From contig CALNXK010000036.1 in NCBI GenBank assembly GCA_942486035.1, positions 970,001 through 1,034,000 of the forward strand: a stretch of DNA of 64,000 nucleotides. Reading direction: 5' to 3'. The notes below the pieces were generated by a model that was given only the letters and a program-made list of their open reading frames with translations, did not search any database and had not been told where the DNA came from. Of the stretch, positions 25,101-36,519 are shown one piece after another. Both the position numbers and the translations under genes were made by a program. The first letter of the stretch is position 1, and the number at the start of each line of letters is the position of its first letter. The DNA is from Porites lobata (Eukaryota; Cnidaria; Anthozoa; Scleractinia; Poritidae).

Positions 25101-27440
25101 CAATTCGTCGAAGATCGCAAAACTTACATCATGGTAACATTTGAAGACTGGCTGATCGCATAGAAACTCTGAGTTACAATTTCCAACCTTTACATTTGTA
25201 TTTCGCTTTGCACATCATATGTATGCATTGAGTCCTAGGATAAGTGATGTGAAACAATCTTGTTTTTGTTTTGTTTTTTTTTTTTTGTATGTGTATTCAT
25301 TGATGTTAAAGATACATATTTTGAAATATTCGTTAAACTTAACAACCTCGAGACCCTTTCATATACCTGAAGCCCGAGAAAGGTAACTCTTTCTTGTGGA
25401 GCCTCTCCGTGTAGGCCATTATGAGGAACTAACTAGTCCCCCCGAGTAAAGTGGATTCTACTAAATGCTAAATTTGCACACCAAAAGAGGACGGTACTAC
25501 TGAGAAATAACTAATAAGCAACTCAGTCCTGTTATAAAAATTGCCACAGATTAAGCAGAATTTTTCTTTCTTACTTTCTTCTTTTACCTCTTTTTCGTAA
25601 CACAGATGTTGATTACTCTTCCCTCGCTCGCAACACTCGCTCTATTTCTGTACAGCTCAGAAACTTGAGTGCTTGAGCCAGAAGAACCTCCCTTGAAGCT
25701 ATATGTAATATCCTACATGCAAGCACTAAAGGGATAAATATCGTTTTTTAATAAGTCATAATCTGGTATTGATTGTTATTTACGATGCTTCCATTTACCA
25801 ATATCCGCTCAACGCAATACGAAATTCGTGAGTATTCGTTGACCTAAAATTAAACAAAACAGCCACGGTATCGGGCTTTTTAAAAGGTATCAAATGATAT
25901 TGATTCAGGTAAAATAACTGTGATTTTTTTCTTTCTAAATTCTACATTCTGATTGAATGACATACGCTACTATTAATGCATTCGAAGTATGAAACTATTG
26001 CAGCTTTAATACGAAATGACTCATAACTTACTTTCAGACTAGGCAACTGGGTTTTCTGGGATCAATACTATAAACCCCTACCAACTGTATGCTCACGTAT
26101 CATTTTAATTATAAGCAATTAGTTTCAAAAACTACGTGCTCTAGGATCAAAACTTACGGCGCATGAAATTAGAGGAACCAATTTTTGGGACACCCTGAAT
26201 AATTCTGTTTTTTCTTACGGGACGCATAGATGGTTTTTAAGTTCTCACCTTTACTGACTCTTAAAATTTCTGTGTGATAAGACAAACTATATCGAAAAAG
26301 ATAGTTATGTTTAAATGAATTATCCTATATCCTATGTTTACAGTCATTGCTGTTGTAATGTTTCGCTAATGCTTGTTTTTTAACTACATGTAAAAGTATG
26401 ATATTTGTACGATCCTCAAAGTACAGACCTCAGCAAACCAATACGTGTTCCACGTGTTGAAATTAAAGCTCTTCTCACAACAGGTTTTCTGGGTATAAAG
26501 CGCACATATAGTGTTGTATGGTGAATCAATACTACTCCTGCTATTTTGCCAGTTGTTGCTATGATTGTGAAATAACGCAAATATCCATTTTTGTACAAGC
26601 ATGTTATATTCATTTACTTTTCATATCGAGTAACCAAAGCAAGGCAAAAAAGATAGACGAACCATAGAAAATCTGCAGCTGCTACGATGAGTTATAGCAA
26701 AAATTGGTCAATAGACCAATCTCCAAAGTTTCGATGTTCTTTTGTGCAATTTTCGCAGGTAAACTATAAAACGCGATGGGGCCTAAAATTTACGAACCGG
26801 CTGAAGAGGTGTGCATACAAAATTCTGCTGATCTTGCAATCTGATTGGTTAAAGAAGGGGTCCGTATTCCCGATCTTGTCCCAAAACCCAGGCAGATAAG
26901 TTGCTTTTTGAGTCGTTTTGGATATCTTAACGCAATTGTTATATCGTAATCGTGGTTATCTTTTTAACCAAAATTGGTATCGTCATAGATCATATCTATA
27001 TTACAGAAAAAGACAGTATAATTTCTTCCACTAGATAAAAAGAAAAATAAAATAAGATAAAGTTACAACGAGAAAGTAATTAAACATTTGTGCCACCGTT
27101 GACAAAGAGAACCCTCGACTTAGCGAACGGCCTTGTGTTTTGAAGACGAAAGTTTTACAATGTATATGCTACCTATATCGAAACTATAAATGGACGAAAC
27201 AAGGGGCAGGGTTTTGACGCTGCTAACATTAAAATTAGAAGTACCACGAATATCCTGGAATTTTGCATTACGTCAAGTGTCGAGAGACAGAATCGTTCAT
27301 TCCAAGAAGCATTTAATACTAGATGATGACTTAACATAAAAAAAGGGTATTATATCAGAATACTTGTTCAGGTAACTGATATTTGCAAAAGCTTGAGATT
27401 GTAAATTCCTTTAATTTCTATTTTTGAAAAAGAGGCGGTA
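22150..27440. other. No gene recognised
   Basis: AT-rich sequence without exon-like frames. A purine-rich patch at 22840-23030 and an open frame at 24741-25103 (minus) were checked. Neither has recognisable protein motifs or convincing splice sites. Confidence 0.4.
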
Positions 27441-27453
27441 CCAGGAGTAATAG

Positions 27454-27461
27454 TATATAAA
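27454..27461 (+). promoter_or_regulatory. TATA box of the astacin-Kunitz gene
   Basis: TATATAAA stands about 46 bases before a GCAG/GTAATT donor at 27507/27508. That leaves room for a short 5' untranslated exon starting near 27485-27490. The next exon would begin at 28337, after TTTTATTCTAG, 35 bases before the ATG. The link is inferred from spacing and splice signals only. Confidence 0.5.
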
Positions 27462-28336
27462 GAAGCTTAGTTGCAAACTACTCCAGTGAGACAGAAATTC
27501 TCTGCAGGTAATTCTTAGTTATTTGACTTGAAAAGTACTCATCAACCTTGGGCCACCTACGTTCAAAAGTACGGCGAAAGGCAAGAGGACATGGTATTCC
27601 TAAGGGTGACCTGACTGCTTATCATTTAAACTCTTAGACCTGAGGGGAAAAAACGGAATTCAAAGATTAGTTCCCGTCTTGAGGACAGTAGGAAATTAAC
27701 ACCCTTATAATTGAAACAATCTACGTATGACACTCTTAAATAAAATAAATACATCTGATTTATTTATGTACTGCTGGTACCGCCATACCCGGTGCAAATA
27801 AAACTCTTAAGTCAGGCCTCATATGCATCTTACCCGACTGCTAGACTGTTTATAGCAAAATAGTCTGTTTATACTAATTAGTATAATGTGTATACTTACT
27901 AATTTTGTCCTTTTGTTCGGACTAGAGATTTTATTTGAGTTACACAATAAAATGACTTAAACAGTTGTAGGTCATTAGAGAACCGATAGCAGCTGCATTT
28001 ATTTTTTGTAGGATACGACAAACTATGCGTTGTAGATGCGCTTTTCCTCTCTCAGGAATCATGGTGATGGAAAGACGGGCTTTTTCAAGTCCAAAGTATT
28101 GGCATACGCTAAAAGGGTTTATATATTCCTTATTCTTTGAACAATCCTGCTGTCAATTCTCTAGAGAAATATTGTAAATACGTCTTTTCTTGGTCGTATT
28201 CAAAAAGTAGTAAAAGCAAGCCGGATGAGATATGGATTTATTAAGTGTTTCTACACAAATGGGTACCTTTATTACTTATGGATTTACTTGGTTTGATTGA
28301 CAACCAACTTTAATGATTGGCCCGCTTTTATTCTAG

Positions 28337-28441
28337 GTTCAAAAGTGATACGTCCTATCTTGGAAGCCACTATGAAGGCCTTCGCTATTCTTTTGATGAT
28401 AACGGTGAAAACAGTGCTCGGCGCCCCTATTAATCCTGATG
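28337..28441 (+). CDS. Astacin gene exon with start codon and signal peptide
   Basis: The coding part starts at 28372 with MKAFAILLMITVKTVLGAP, a typical signal peptide with likely cleavage after VLG. Bases 28337-28371 would be 5' untranslated after the TTCTAG acceptor. The donor is G/GTAATC, phase 1. Confidence 0.8.
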
Positions 28442-31400
28442 GTAATCAACTGTCTTACTTTGTGATCAGTAACATTAATTAATTAATTAATTAATTAGTT
28501 AAAATCATGCACATTTTAGTATTGAGCCTAGTCAATTAAGCTTGATGTTTTAAATGAGAGGCTAAGTCTCTCAGCCAATCACAAAAGTCTTTACTTTAAC
28601 TGATACATAAGCGAATGTCATTCATAATGCTATCTCCGAAAAATACATAAATAAATAAGTAAGAAAGTAAACTGTCATTCCTTCAATTTCGACACACGTC
28701 AAATAACTCAAAAGTGCTGTATTTTCTTAGTTAGGAATATTGTGCAATCTTTCAGTTATGGTACATAAATGTGCATGACGTTTTGCAGAAAATCGTGACA
28801 TAGAAGATCCAGATCTATTTGAGGGAGATATGTATCTTACACCTGAGCAGCGTGGGTACGCCATGATGGGACTTGATGTCTTTACATCTAACAGGCAAGG
28901 GGCTTCCATTAAAGGTCCACTTTGGCCGGGCGGAGTGGTGGTCTACGACATTGCACCGGCACTTGGTAAGCAACCAAGCAATTCATTCTTGCAATCTAAT
29001 ACATATACACTAGGCATCAGCCATCAACATTAGCAAGAACCAACCAACTAACGACTAATTTCGACGTTTAGTGGTAATAATGATAATAATAATAATAAGA
29101 AGAAAGTTCTTTTTTTACAGATTGCCTATATCACACAATGTGGGTTTCAACAAGCACTGCATGTAAAAAATAAAATTGCTAAAATACAGTATTAATAATG
29201 ACAAAAAACCTAAATCCAAAAATCAAATCAACTAAGAAACTTTCACACCTAAGAAAACTGGAATCAAAAAACCTTACAAGGGCCAGAAATGTGCTGATAC
29301 AAAAGAGCATTGTTTAGATACCGTAAAATTCCGAAAATAAGCCCCTCCAGGTATAAGCCCCTCCAAATATAAGCCCCCCAATCCGGTAATGCAAAAAACC
29401 CTCCGTTAAATCGCCCCTCCAAATATAAGCCCCCCAGGGGCTTGTACTTGGAAAATTGCCCTCAAATACAAAGAAAAACAAAGCAAAAATCGTGAATTTA
29501 CTTCCAACAATAAGGCTAGCCCAATCAATTTTGAACCGCAAATTTCCCTCCGTAGATAAGCCCCTCCGAATACAAGCCCCTCCAAAAATAAGCCCCTCAA
29601 AAAGGGCCTTTGAAAAATATAAACCCCGGGGCTTATTTTCGGAATTTTACGGTATTTGCTCTTCGATGTTATCACTTATACTACACCCTTGTTGTAGCTA
29701 GGGAGCCTAAAGCCTACACAGCTATATTGGCAGGAATGGACGAATGGGTACGGAAGACATGTATAAGCTTTAAAAAAAGAACAACTGAGACAGATTACGC
29801 TTATTTTACAGATGCCGGAAGTGGGTAAGAAAACTTAATACTTTTCCTCAACCTTCGCCACAAAAATGTCAGACTGTATGCTCATTACCATTTCTAACTA
29901 AACAGTCTTTGTTCACAACATAGTTAGCAGAGGAGACTTGTTATGAAAGTCGGCAAACATAAAAGAGGAAAACAAGTGTGCTGTAGTTTATGTTGGAAGC
30001 TCTTGTTCTTGCTCTTAGATCTTGTTCCCAAAATTATGACTAAACACAGTAAATTAATATGATTGATCCATTGACCGGTTTATAATGTTGGAATGCTACT
30101 GGATGTGGTGCATGGTCAAGTCTAAAAGGGGCTTACAAAAACTTATAACAGAGAGGTTTAACGGGCTTCATAAATACTCATTGTACTATATGTCAACTAC
30201 GGTCACAAGCATATCCCAATAACTTTCATCACTCTCAAGACACCTTAAACCACCCGTTGTTACGTTTCTTTTCTGTATTTATATACTTTCAATATTTACT
30301 TCAAGATCTTTATAATTAGACATTTGTTTCCTATTTGATGTTGGAGGTGATTTTGTCTCATCTTGTCAGATCGTATAGGTAGACTTAGACACATCCCCAT
30401 CAGTGGCATGGGTATATACACGTTATATGTCATTTGTCCTTGAACAGTTTGCTGTTGCTTTCTCCCTGTGTTAGATCAGAGAACATGCATGTAGTATACG
30501 GAGGCACCCAACAATGTTTTCCTCCTAAGTACATTGAAATCACTTTAAATGCTAATTTATATCTGTGTGATTTTGCTAAAAGGTGCCCGCTAAGTTTTCG
30601 CTTGAACACGGGCATCGCCCGTGTTCAAGCCAGTGTAGCCGGAAAAAAAACCCAGGGAGCTTGCTGTCTTGCTAGGTGTCAGCAGAGAGCCCAGGCCCAG
30701 ACCTATGCGAGGGTGGGTGGCTGACTTGTTTTGTGTGAAAACCAGGGGGGTAAGGAGGGGAGATTTTGTCACTTTGGTTAAAGCTTCATGTCAGAAAGCA
30801 GTGCAAAGTCAGAGAATTTTTCCTACGGGCTAAGCCAGCCAAATCAATGCGGTGACTCATAATCATAACACTACTAGCAGAGCTTGGGGGAAGTAATTGA
30901 CTAGTCATAAGCTTCATGGGTGGGGAGGGTGATTAGTTGCTCCTTGGACTTAGCTGTATAGAGCCTCAGTATACAGACACGTTGTATGAAATCCACACAG
31001 ATATATACTACACTGTTAGATCTACTAGAAATGAATTTTAAGCGGGGCTACAAAATTTGTATCTGTTGTTGGGTCATCCTAGAGGAACTTGAATCTTTTC
31101 GGGATTACAAGGGCTTCATTTTTATTTACACGACTAAAATTTTGGATGGATTTAATGTATTTTGAAAGTTAGAATTTTCTTATTCCTCTTTCCATCACAT
31201 TTTTGCAATTGAGTCCGAAAATTTTAGTTTTCCTTTTTTCTACAAAAAATAGCCTAACGTGGGGAGTGAAATGTAAAATAAAAATAAACTTCAGAAAAAC
31301 GTAGGGAATTTATTAATAGATACGCTTCGAAAATTGTAAATGAAAAGAACGGTCATCTAGCAATTTTTAACCATTATGATAGAAAATTCTAGGCAATATT

Positions 31401-34400
31401 TGTTTCTCCGAACAGATATTTTAGAGAAAACAGTCGTTGGGTACCCCTGAGTATAGCAATTCAAAGGTAATACATTCCTAATTTCATTCACGGACGTTTT
31501 TAGGCCCTGTTCGTATCATTGATCTACTCTTGCCTCTGACGTATATTCCCTACCGGTCTGCAGCTTGTTATTTTGAATCGACGTCTGTCAAGTATTCAAG
31601 GTGGCTTCATTTTCAGTCACTTCTACAGAGTAGAAAATTAACGGAACAAAATAATATTGTCTTGCAGCTGTTCGTCGCGGGTTGGGAAAGTGGGATCTCG
31701 TCAGGATATTATTCTTAGCTCGAGATGCTGGTACAAGGGCACTGTTATTCACGAAATTGGTAACTCACGTAATTTATGATTTATTATTATCCTTTGCGAT
31801 TCTCCCTTGACTGAGGCTGTTAATTCCGCAGAGAGAGAAAGGCTGGCCCTCCTTGCCACCTTGCCCTCGTGTGATCCTTTTTTGTTTTGTTTTGTTTTCA
31901 TTTTTGAATTATCTTCTCTTTTAATTTGTTTCTTGCAATTGTAGGCTTATATAAATCGTCGCTTCGCATTATTTACAAATTCATTTCCCATTTCTAGAAC
32001 ACATGCCAGCACCAGTGAAACCCCACTGACAATAAAGTGAAGAAAGAGGCTTCTTGAAAATTGCTCCCGCTTAACAGGCTGTCAACGATAGCATAAACTT
32101 ATGTCCCACTCAAAATGAAATAAATATCCCTACAGTAACAAAAAGTTGCATAAGATGACTTATCAGTGTACCTGACAAAAGTCCCCTGAAGAATATTTTT
32201 TCCTAGGGGATGGGCAAAAAGCGTGCATTTACTTATTGTTTTATTGTTTAGGAGAACTTCTATGCCATGAAACGAAAGTATAGTAACCACCTTTCAGAAT
32301 CACTTGTAGAATAACATTTTTGACCAAATGTCTTTGGTAGGACATGCTATTGGCTTTTTCCACGAACAATCTCGTCCTGACAGAGACACATATATCACAA
32401 TATTGACAGAAAACATACAAGCAGGTACGTTTGAAAATTCTTCAAGTCGATGTGATGATAATGCCGATGAATACGATGATAATGATGATGATAAAAGCGG
32501 GTTAAGACTGCTGGAAAAACGCGAACACAACAGATTTCCACGCCAATTCGAATCCGCCTGAGGATATTTCTTTTCTTTACCATCAAGCCTTCTTTTTCCC
32601 TAAAAAACCTCATTTTTTCGTGAATATGTGGAGCTATCATTATTATGATAATATTCTCGCGCGCGAAGCGCGCAGCGGAGCACCATGGGTAAGAAAAAAA
32701 ACCCATCAAGAAAATTTTTCGTGACCGTACACCGAGCAGGCGAGCGACCGTCCGTATCAATGTAAAATAACTCAATCAACAGGTATGGCAACCCAAATTA
32801 CTCAAGGTTTTATTTAGAAGAACAAACAACAACATATCTTTTCGGCGTTATTTTTTATGTCTACATTAACGTGGACATTTAGTTTTTTTTTCTTAGGAAG
32901 AAAAACATGGAAATTCAAAGTGGCGGTGAGAAAATGAGAAATGCTAGCGACCAGCAAGGTGAAAATGAGCGGCAATGAAAAATAAAAGCGAACATGAACA
33001 CAGCAGACAAAATATTGGGTAAGCACATACGACAATTCCTCCATGAAAATAATGTGTAACTAGGAGGTTTGACGTTTTAGCCGTACAAAACAGCGTTGTA
33101 GTCGTGCAAAACAACAACAAGGGAAAGACAAAAAAGCGTGCTGCACGTGCAAATTTTTTTTTGCTAATAAGAAGAAAAAGTGTGCTGCACGTGCTATTTG
33201 TTTTCTTTTTTGCTAATTACATCTATTAGTCTTGAAGCCATATTCATTGTCGTCCGCGTTTAGCATTGCACGATTTATTTTTTTTTTTTGTTTACACGTA
33301 TCATTAACCAGAGCTTCGCTTTTAGCCCTGGTTAAATCTATATATTATTATCTTTATCATTATCTTTGTAATTGGCATTATTTATTTTTTCTTTCAGGCA
33401 AAGAACACAACTTTAGAAAGTACGACAGATCGCTAATAGATTCTCTTGGTACTCCATACGATTACCGAAGCGTAATGCACTATTCTGCGAAAGCATTCAC
33501 TAAAAATGGATTGCCCACATTAATGGTTAAGCAGGAGGGGGTACGTGTTGCATAAAAACATTGGCGTGTTACTGTAGTTACTTACTGTGGTGTAAATGTC
33601 GTTAACTATGGACCGAAAGTAAAATCTTTATGGCAAATTAGAAGCTCTTGCAACAAGAATTCTTTTGGTACATTTCTGGAGCCGTCTCTTGACTGTTTTG
33701 TTATCCAAGCTTCATTTGTTTGCCTCTCTTTCACAATTTTACTGGGATGCCCAGCCCTCACGGAGACCTTTTAGTAAATTCGGATTCATTATGGAAGGGG
33801 CAACCCCACTGTCTGTTTGTCCACTGCACTTCAACTTCAACTTGCTCCGTACGGTTGTTTCACGAAATACAAAGTGTTAAAAATTTACGACTTTTTAAAT
33901 CTTTTATCAGTAGTTTATTTCTTGTCTGATAAATTGATTGAATGGTGTGGATGGCACTGTAGTAGTAGATTAAGTTACAGGTATAGAACAATGATTATCC
34001 CACCTGCCCTTTAAATGAGAGATTTCTTTGTGGATGCACGGTCTTATGAAAAAATAATAAATGCAATTTTATCTTGAATAGTTCCAGAACGTCATTGGCC
34101 AGCGAAATGGATTAAGTGCCATTGATGCTGATCAGGCAAAGAAACTTTACCGCTGTGGTTTGTATCGTGAATTCGCTTATTTCTGCTATTTGTTGAGAAA
34201 GTTTGTACATTTAAAGGAGCTGTGTCACAACATTTATCGAAATTCAAACGGTGGCAACTGCCACCAAATTGCATTGAGTGAAATATAAAAATAACTGCAA
34301 AAGGTATAAATAACACAGCACGTACGAAGGAGTCACGGATGGACAATAGGCCATTTGCACGATGACGTCATTTTACTACTACGAAGACTGAATCCTTCAG

Positions 34401-36030
34401 GATTTTGCTTTCTTATGGAAATTAGGGCTTTTGTTTTCGAAAAGTATTCTGGTCGTAGTAGTAAAATGACGCCATCGTGCAAATGTCCTATTAGTTTGAA
34501 GAAGATTAAAACGGATTCCAATAAAGTTGGTTTTGAAAACTTTTGAAGTTTTTTTTTTTTTTTTTGCTTTTCCTGTAATACTTGGGAGACGTTTTTGTTT
34601 AAGCTAAGAAGTTTTCAAAAACCACTATTGCGATACGTTTCGATCTTCTTCAAGTTAGTCCATCCGTGCCTCCTTTTGAATTTGCTGCGTTACTAAGAAA
34701 ATTTATACCATCTTTTAACGTTTTAAGCGGTTATTTTTATGTTTCACTCAATTTTGTGACAGTTTCCCATGTTTGAAGTTTGGTAAATTTCAGCTCCTTT
34801 GGTTTCTGAGGGCCTGTCTACATGGAGGTGTGGGACCCCAGGTAGGTGAGGTAACCAGCTTAGGTGGGGTGACCCGCCCGTCCATATAGTCTCTCATTTT
34901 ATGTTTGATCATGTTTACATGATAAGTGGGATGACACACCACATGTTACCTCACCTATATGGGATCCCCCACCTCCATGTAAACAAGCCCTAAATCTCGG
35001 TCTTTATTTTCCAGGCGGTCGACTTGGAAGGTGCAACCTCCCACGCGAAACTGGATTTTGCAGGGCAGCGTTTACTCGGTATTATTACAACACTAGCAGC
35101 GGTAATTGCGAAAGTTTCATATGGGGCGGGTGCGGTGGTAATGCCAATAACTTCAACACTCTTGACGAGTGCAAGAAGGCGTGCATGCGTAAGTACATTC
35201 AATTAATATCTCGCCCAGCAATCGCCCGGGATCCAGGACAGTCTTTGATTCTAGATTCCACGCCGTGGATTCCAGCTTCAGTGGAAATTGGATTCCAGAT
35301 TCCATTTTTTTGGTGGGATTAAGTATTCCTCGAGCTCTATTCCGGATTCCAAAGCCCAGGATTCCTGATTCCACATGCAAAAAATTCTCAGATTTCGGAA
35401 TCCAGATTCCCTTACATGAAACGATAGTAAATAGAACGTTACGACCAACGGCGGACAGCAGCGAAATACCAGGCGAACGTTGCAGACGTTTAACTGAAAC
35501 AAGCTCCCCCGTTATAACTGACCAATTCTTGTGTATCAGATCTCCACTGACTGCTTCATGTTGTTATTGCAGTCTTCCTCTTTCGAAGCACCAAGAGACA
35601 TCTTCCAGCATTCCGCTCTAAAAATATGTAATATAAACTCCACCCGTATTTTATAATCATACTTGTTTTTTTGTAGCATATATTATCATTCAGTCGCGCT
35701 TAAATCGAAATTGCTGCACATTGAAATATATGCATCGCTCTAAACGCTTTTCTAAGGGCCAATGTTTACCTGGCTGGCCCAATTCATGCCTTGTTTCTTC
35801 TTAAAACTGACTTTAAGTTTACTGCATGTATACGAGAGGGCGGGCTGGCTCGCTTGCTGAGATCTCGGCTCGAGCAACCAGGTGAGCTTACTTCATATAG
35901 ACAGGCCCCAAGAAAGCCAGATGAATGCTCTTAACTTTTTCTCTCTCAATTTCTGCAGCTTCTGGGGGTGCAGTTAATACAATGGCTCCATCGGTGACGA
36001 CTGGACATCCTCCAACTCAAAGCAACCAAC
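28372..36030 (+). CDS. Secreted astacin metalloprotease with Kunitz domain (3' incomplete)
   Basis: Nine coding exons (28372-28441, 28789-28965, 29698-29824, 31668-31759, 32341-32424, 33398-33540, 34082-34157, 35015-35188, 35959-36030) join without a frame break to 338 residues. Signal peptide: 1 to about 17. Propeptide aspartate switch: FEGD 34-37. Catalytic domain: about 64-257. Zinc motif HExxHxxGxxHE: H153, E154, H157, H163. Met-turn: SVMHYS 208-213, with Y212 as the expected fifth ligand. Cysteines 104/256 and 126/145 match the two astacin disulfides. Kunitz domain: 263-313, six cysteines at canonical spacing (9, 16, 8, 13, 4), P1 residue Arg273. A Thr/Pro/Ser linker follows. The catalytic residues are all present, so an active secreted zinc endopeptidase is expected. 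Exon 9 ends in phase 1 at GTAAGT, so the protein continues; the next exon is unknown. Confidence 0.9.
28789..28965 (+). CDS. Astacin exon 2: propeptide and start of protease domain
   Basis: Acceptor TTTTGCAG, donor G/GTAAGC, phase 1 on both sides. It encodes the acidic propeptide with FEGD, whose aspartate holds the zinc in latent astacins, then LTPEQRG. The first strand of the mature domain follows (LWPGGVVVYDIAPAL). Confidence 0.88.
29321..29652. mobile_element. MITE with 25-bp terminal inverted repeats in astacin intron 2
   Basis: Both ends carry CCGTAAAATTCCGAAAATAA and its inverse, flanked by TA (29319-29320 and 29653-29654). The interior repeats AAGCCCCTCCAAATATAAGC-type units in both orientations. 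It has no transposase. It ends 45 bases before exon 3, so the exon's branch point must lie in the remaining gap or inside the element. Confidence 0.9.
29698..29824 (+). CDS. Astacin exon 3: N-terminal subdomain
   Basis: Acceptor GTTGTAG, donor G/GTAAGA, phase 1 in and phase 2 out. It encodes the helix and first conserved cysteine (C104 in VRKTCISF) and ends TDAGSG, just before the GCSS motif. Confidence 0.88.
30600..30630. repeat. 14-bp perfect hairpin
   Basis: GCTTGAACACGGGC is followed by ATC and its exact inverse. It lies in astacin intron 3 and has no evident role. Confidence 0.85.
31668..31759 (+). CDS. Astacin exon 4: first half of zinc-binding motif
   Basis: Acceptor TCTTGCAG, phase 2 in; donor G/GTAACT, phase 1 out. 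It encodes CSSRVGKVGSRQ, the second and third conserved cysteines (C126, C145) and GTVIHEI. The intron splits the HExxH motif between I155 and H157. Confidence 0.88.
32341..32424 (+). CDS. Astacin exon 5: rest of zinc-binding motif
   Basis: Acceptor TTTGGTAG, donor G/GTACGT, phase 1 on both sides. It encodes GHAIGFFHEQSRPDRDTY, which completes HExxHxxGxxHE with the adjacent SRPDRD signature of astacins. Confidence 0.9.
32810..33200 (-). repeat. Dispersed repeat, copy 3 (inverted), in astacin intron 5
   Basis: On the minus strand this matches the 15840-16300 repeat in the same order: GCACGTGCAGCACG, then the block read here as GCGGTGAGAAAATGAGAAAT, then TTAACGTGGACAT. Confidence 0.6.
33398..33540 (+). 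CDS. Astacin exon 6: Met-turn
   Basis: Acceptor TTCTTTCAG, donor GGG/GTACGT, phase 1 in and phase 0 out. It encodes EHNFRKYD, then TPYDYRSVMHYS. The methionine (M210) and tyrosine (Y212) are the metzincin Met-turn and the astacin tyrosine ligand. Confidence 0.88.
34082..34157 (+). CDS. Astacin exon 7: end of catalytic domain
   Basis: The acceptor is TTGAATAG and the donor G/GTTTGT, a weaker donor than the others. It encodes VIGQRNGLSAIDADQAKKLY followed by RC, the standard astacin C-terminus with the last conserved cysteine (C256). Confidence 0.85.
34345..34492. mobile_element. MITE with about 39-bp inverted repeats, in astacin intron 7
   Basis: The arms AATAGGCCATTTGCACGATG and AATAGGACATTTGCACGATG face inward and continue through GCGTCATTTTACTACTACG with two mismatches. 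A related element lies near 58880-59030. Confidence 0.85.
34809..34991. mobile_element. MITE immediately upstream of the Kunitz exon
   Basis: The ends AGGGCCTGTCTACATGGAGG and (inverse) AGGGCTTGTTTACATGGAGG form terminal inverted repeats around a 183-bp element. It stops 23 bases before exon 8. Confidence 0.8.
35015..35188 (+). CDS. Exon 8: complete Kunitz (BPTI) domain
   Basis: Acceptor TTTTCCAG, donor C/GTAAGT, phase 1 on both sides, so it is a classic shuffled single-domain exon. Cysteines at residues 263, 272, 288, 296, 309 and 313 have exactly the BPTI spacing. FCRAAF places arginine at P1, which predicts inhibition of trypsin-like serine proteases. Other hallmarks are RYYYNTSSGNC, FIWGGCGGNANNF and the terminal ECKKAC. 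In cnidarians Kunitz domains occur both in venom peptides and in matrix proteins. Here the domain is joined to a protease, so a regulatory or matrix role is as likely. Confidence 0.92.
35225..35415. repeat. GGATTCC-rich repeat, copy 1
   Basis: Contains many ATTCC/GGAAT units, including TTCCAAAGCCCAGGATTCCT. It is shared with 36520-36755, and the two copies flank exon 9. Confidence 0.75.
35754..35909. mobile_element. MITE upstream of exon 9
   Basis: AGGGCCAATGTTTACCTGG at one end and the inverse of CATATAGACAGGCCC at the other resemble the 34809-34991 element ends. It stops about 49 bases before exon 9. Confidence 0.55.
35959..36030 (+). CDS. Exon 9: Thr/Pro-rich linker
   Basis: Acceptor TTTCTGCAG, donor C/GTAAGT, phase 1 on both sides. 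It encodes SGGAVNTMAPSVTTGHPPTQ, a probable O-glycosylated spacer, which implies a further domain downstream. The next exon could lie in 36-44 kb or be the FN2 exon at 52538. That exon begins with two bases that complete the codon and carries a similar Thr-rich start. Confidence 0.75.
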
Positions 36031-36519
36031 GTAAGTAAAATTGTCTATTACCTAAACTATTTTTAATTGACTGAAAAAAAATTCTTATACGGCAAACAAG
36101 AGATAAACGAAAAACAGGGAGGCAAAGCTTTACAAGGAAAGCCGGAGTGGATACGTATGTTAATTATGATATGTATGTTACTTATTTTAATAATTAAAAG
36201 GGTGATAAAACTCCTCTGATATACATAGAAGGCCGTACTGAGACACACAAGTTTGGATGGTTTTGCGGGCATAATTAAACAATAACGAAACCTCATTAAC
36301 ATGATTATAAACGATTAGAATTTTCCGTGCCCCAAATCTCGCACGTGAGGCTGCTTGTACTTTGTCACAGACGTTATATCACAGAGAAAAGTGAATGTTA
36401 TTTTTATGCTGTTCCTCTTACTTGACTCTCCCTCTCTCTATTAGAAAACTGACAAGAGAAGGAAATAAACGGCCCTAACGAGAGCAGAACCCAATGTAAG
36501 CTGATCCAGTCAATAATTT

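Noticed and set aside
24741..25103. 120-residue minus-strand frame
   Set aside because: No domain, signal peptide, splice context or compositional support.
29314..29701. Overlapping frames such as KYRKIPKISPGVYIF
   Set aside because: They translate the terminal repeats and inner repeats of the MITE at 29321-29652.
30434..30724. Frame with VVYGGTQQC considered as the astacin exon after exon 3
   Set aside because: The true exon 4 at 31668 supplies GCSSRVGKVGSRQ in the exact phase, and this frame has no matching splice sites.
32395..32775. 126-residue minus-strand frame antisense to astacin exon 5
   Set aside because: It is a shadow of the real exon and simple repeats on the other strand.
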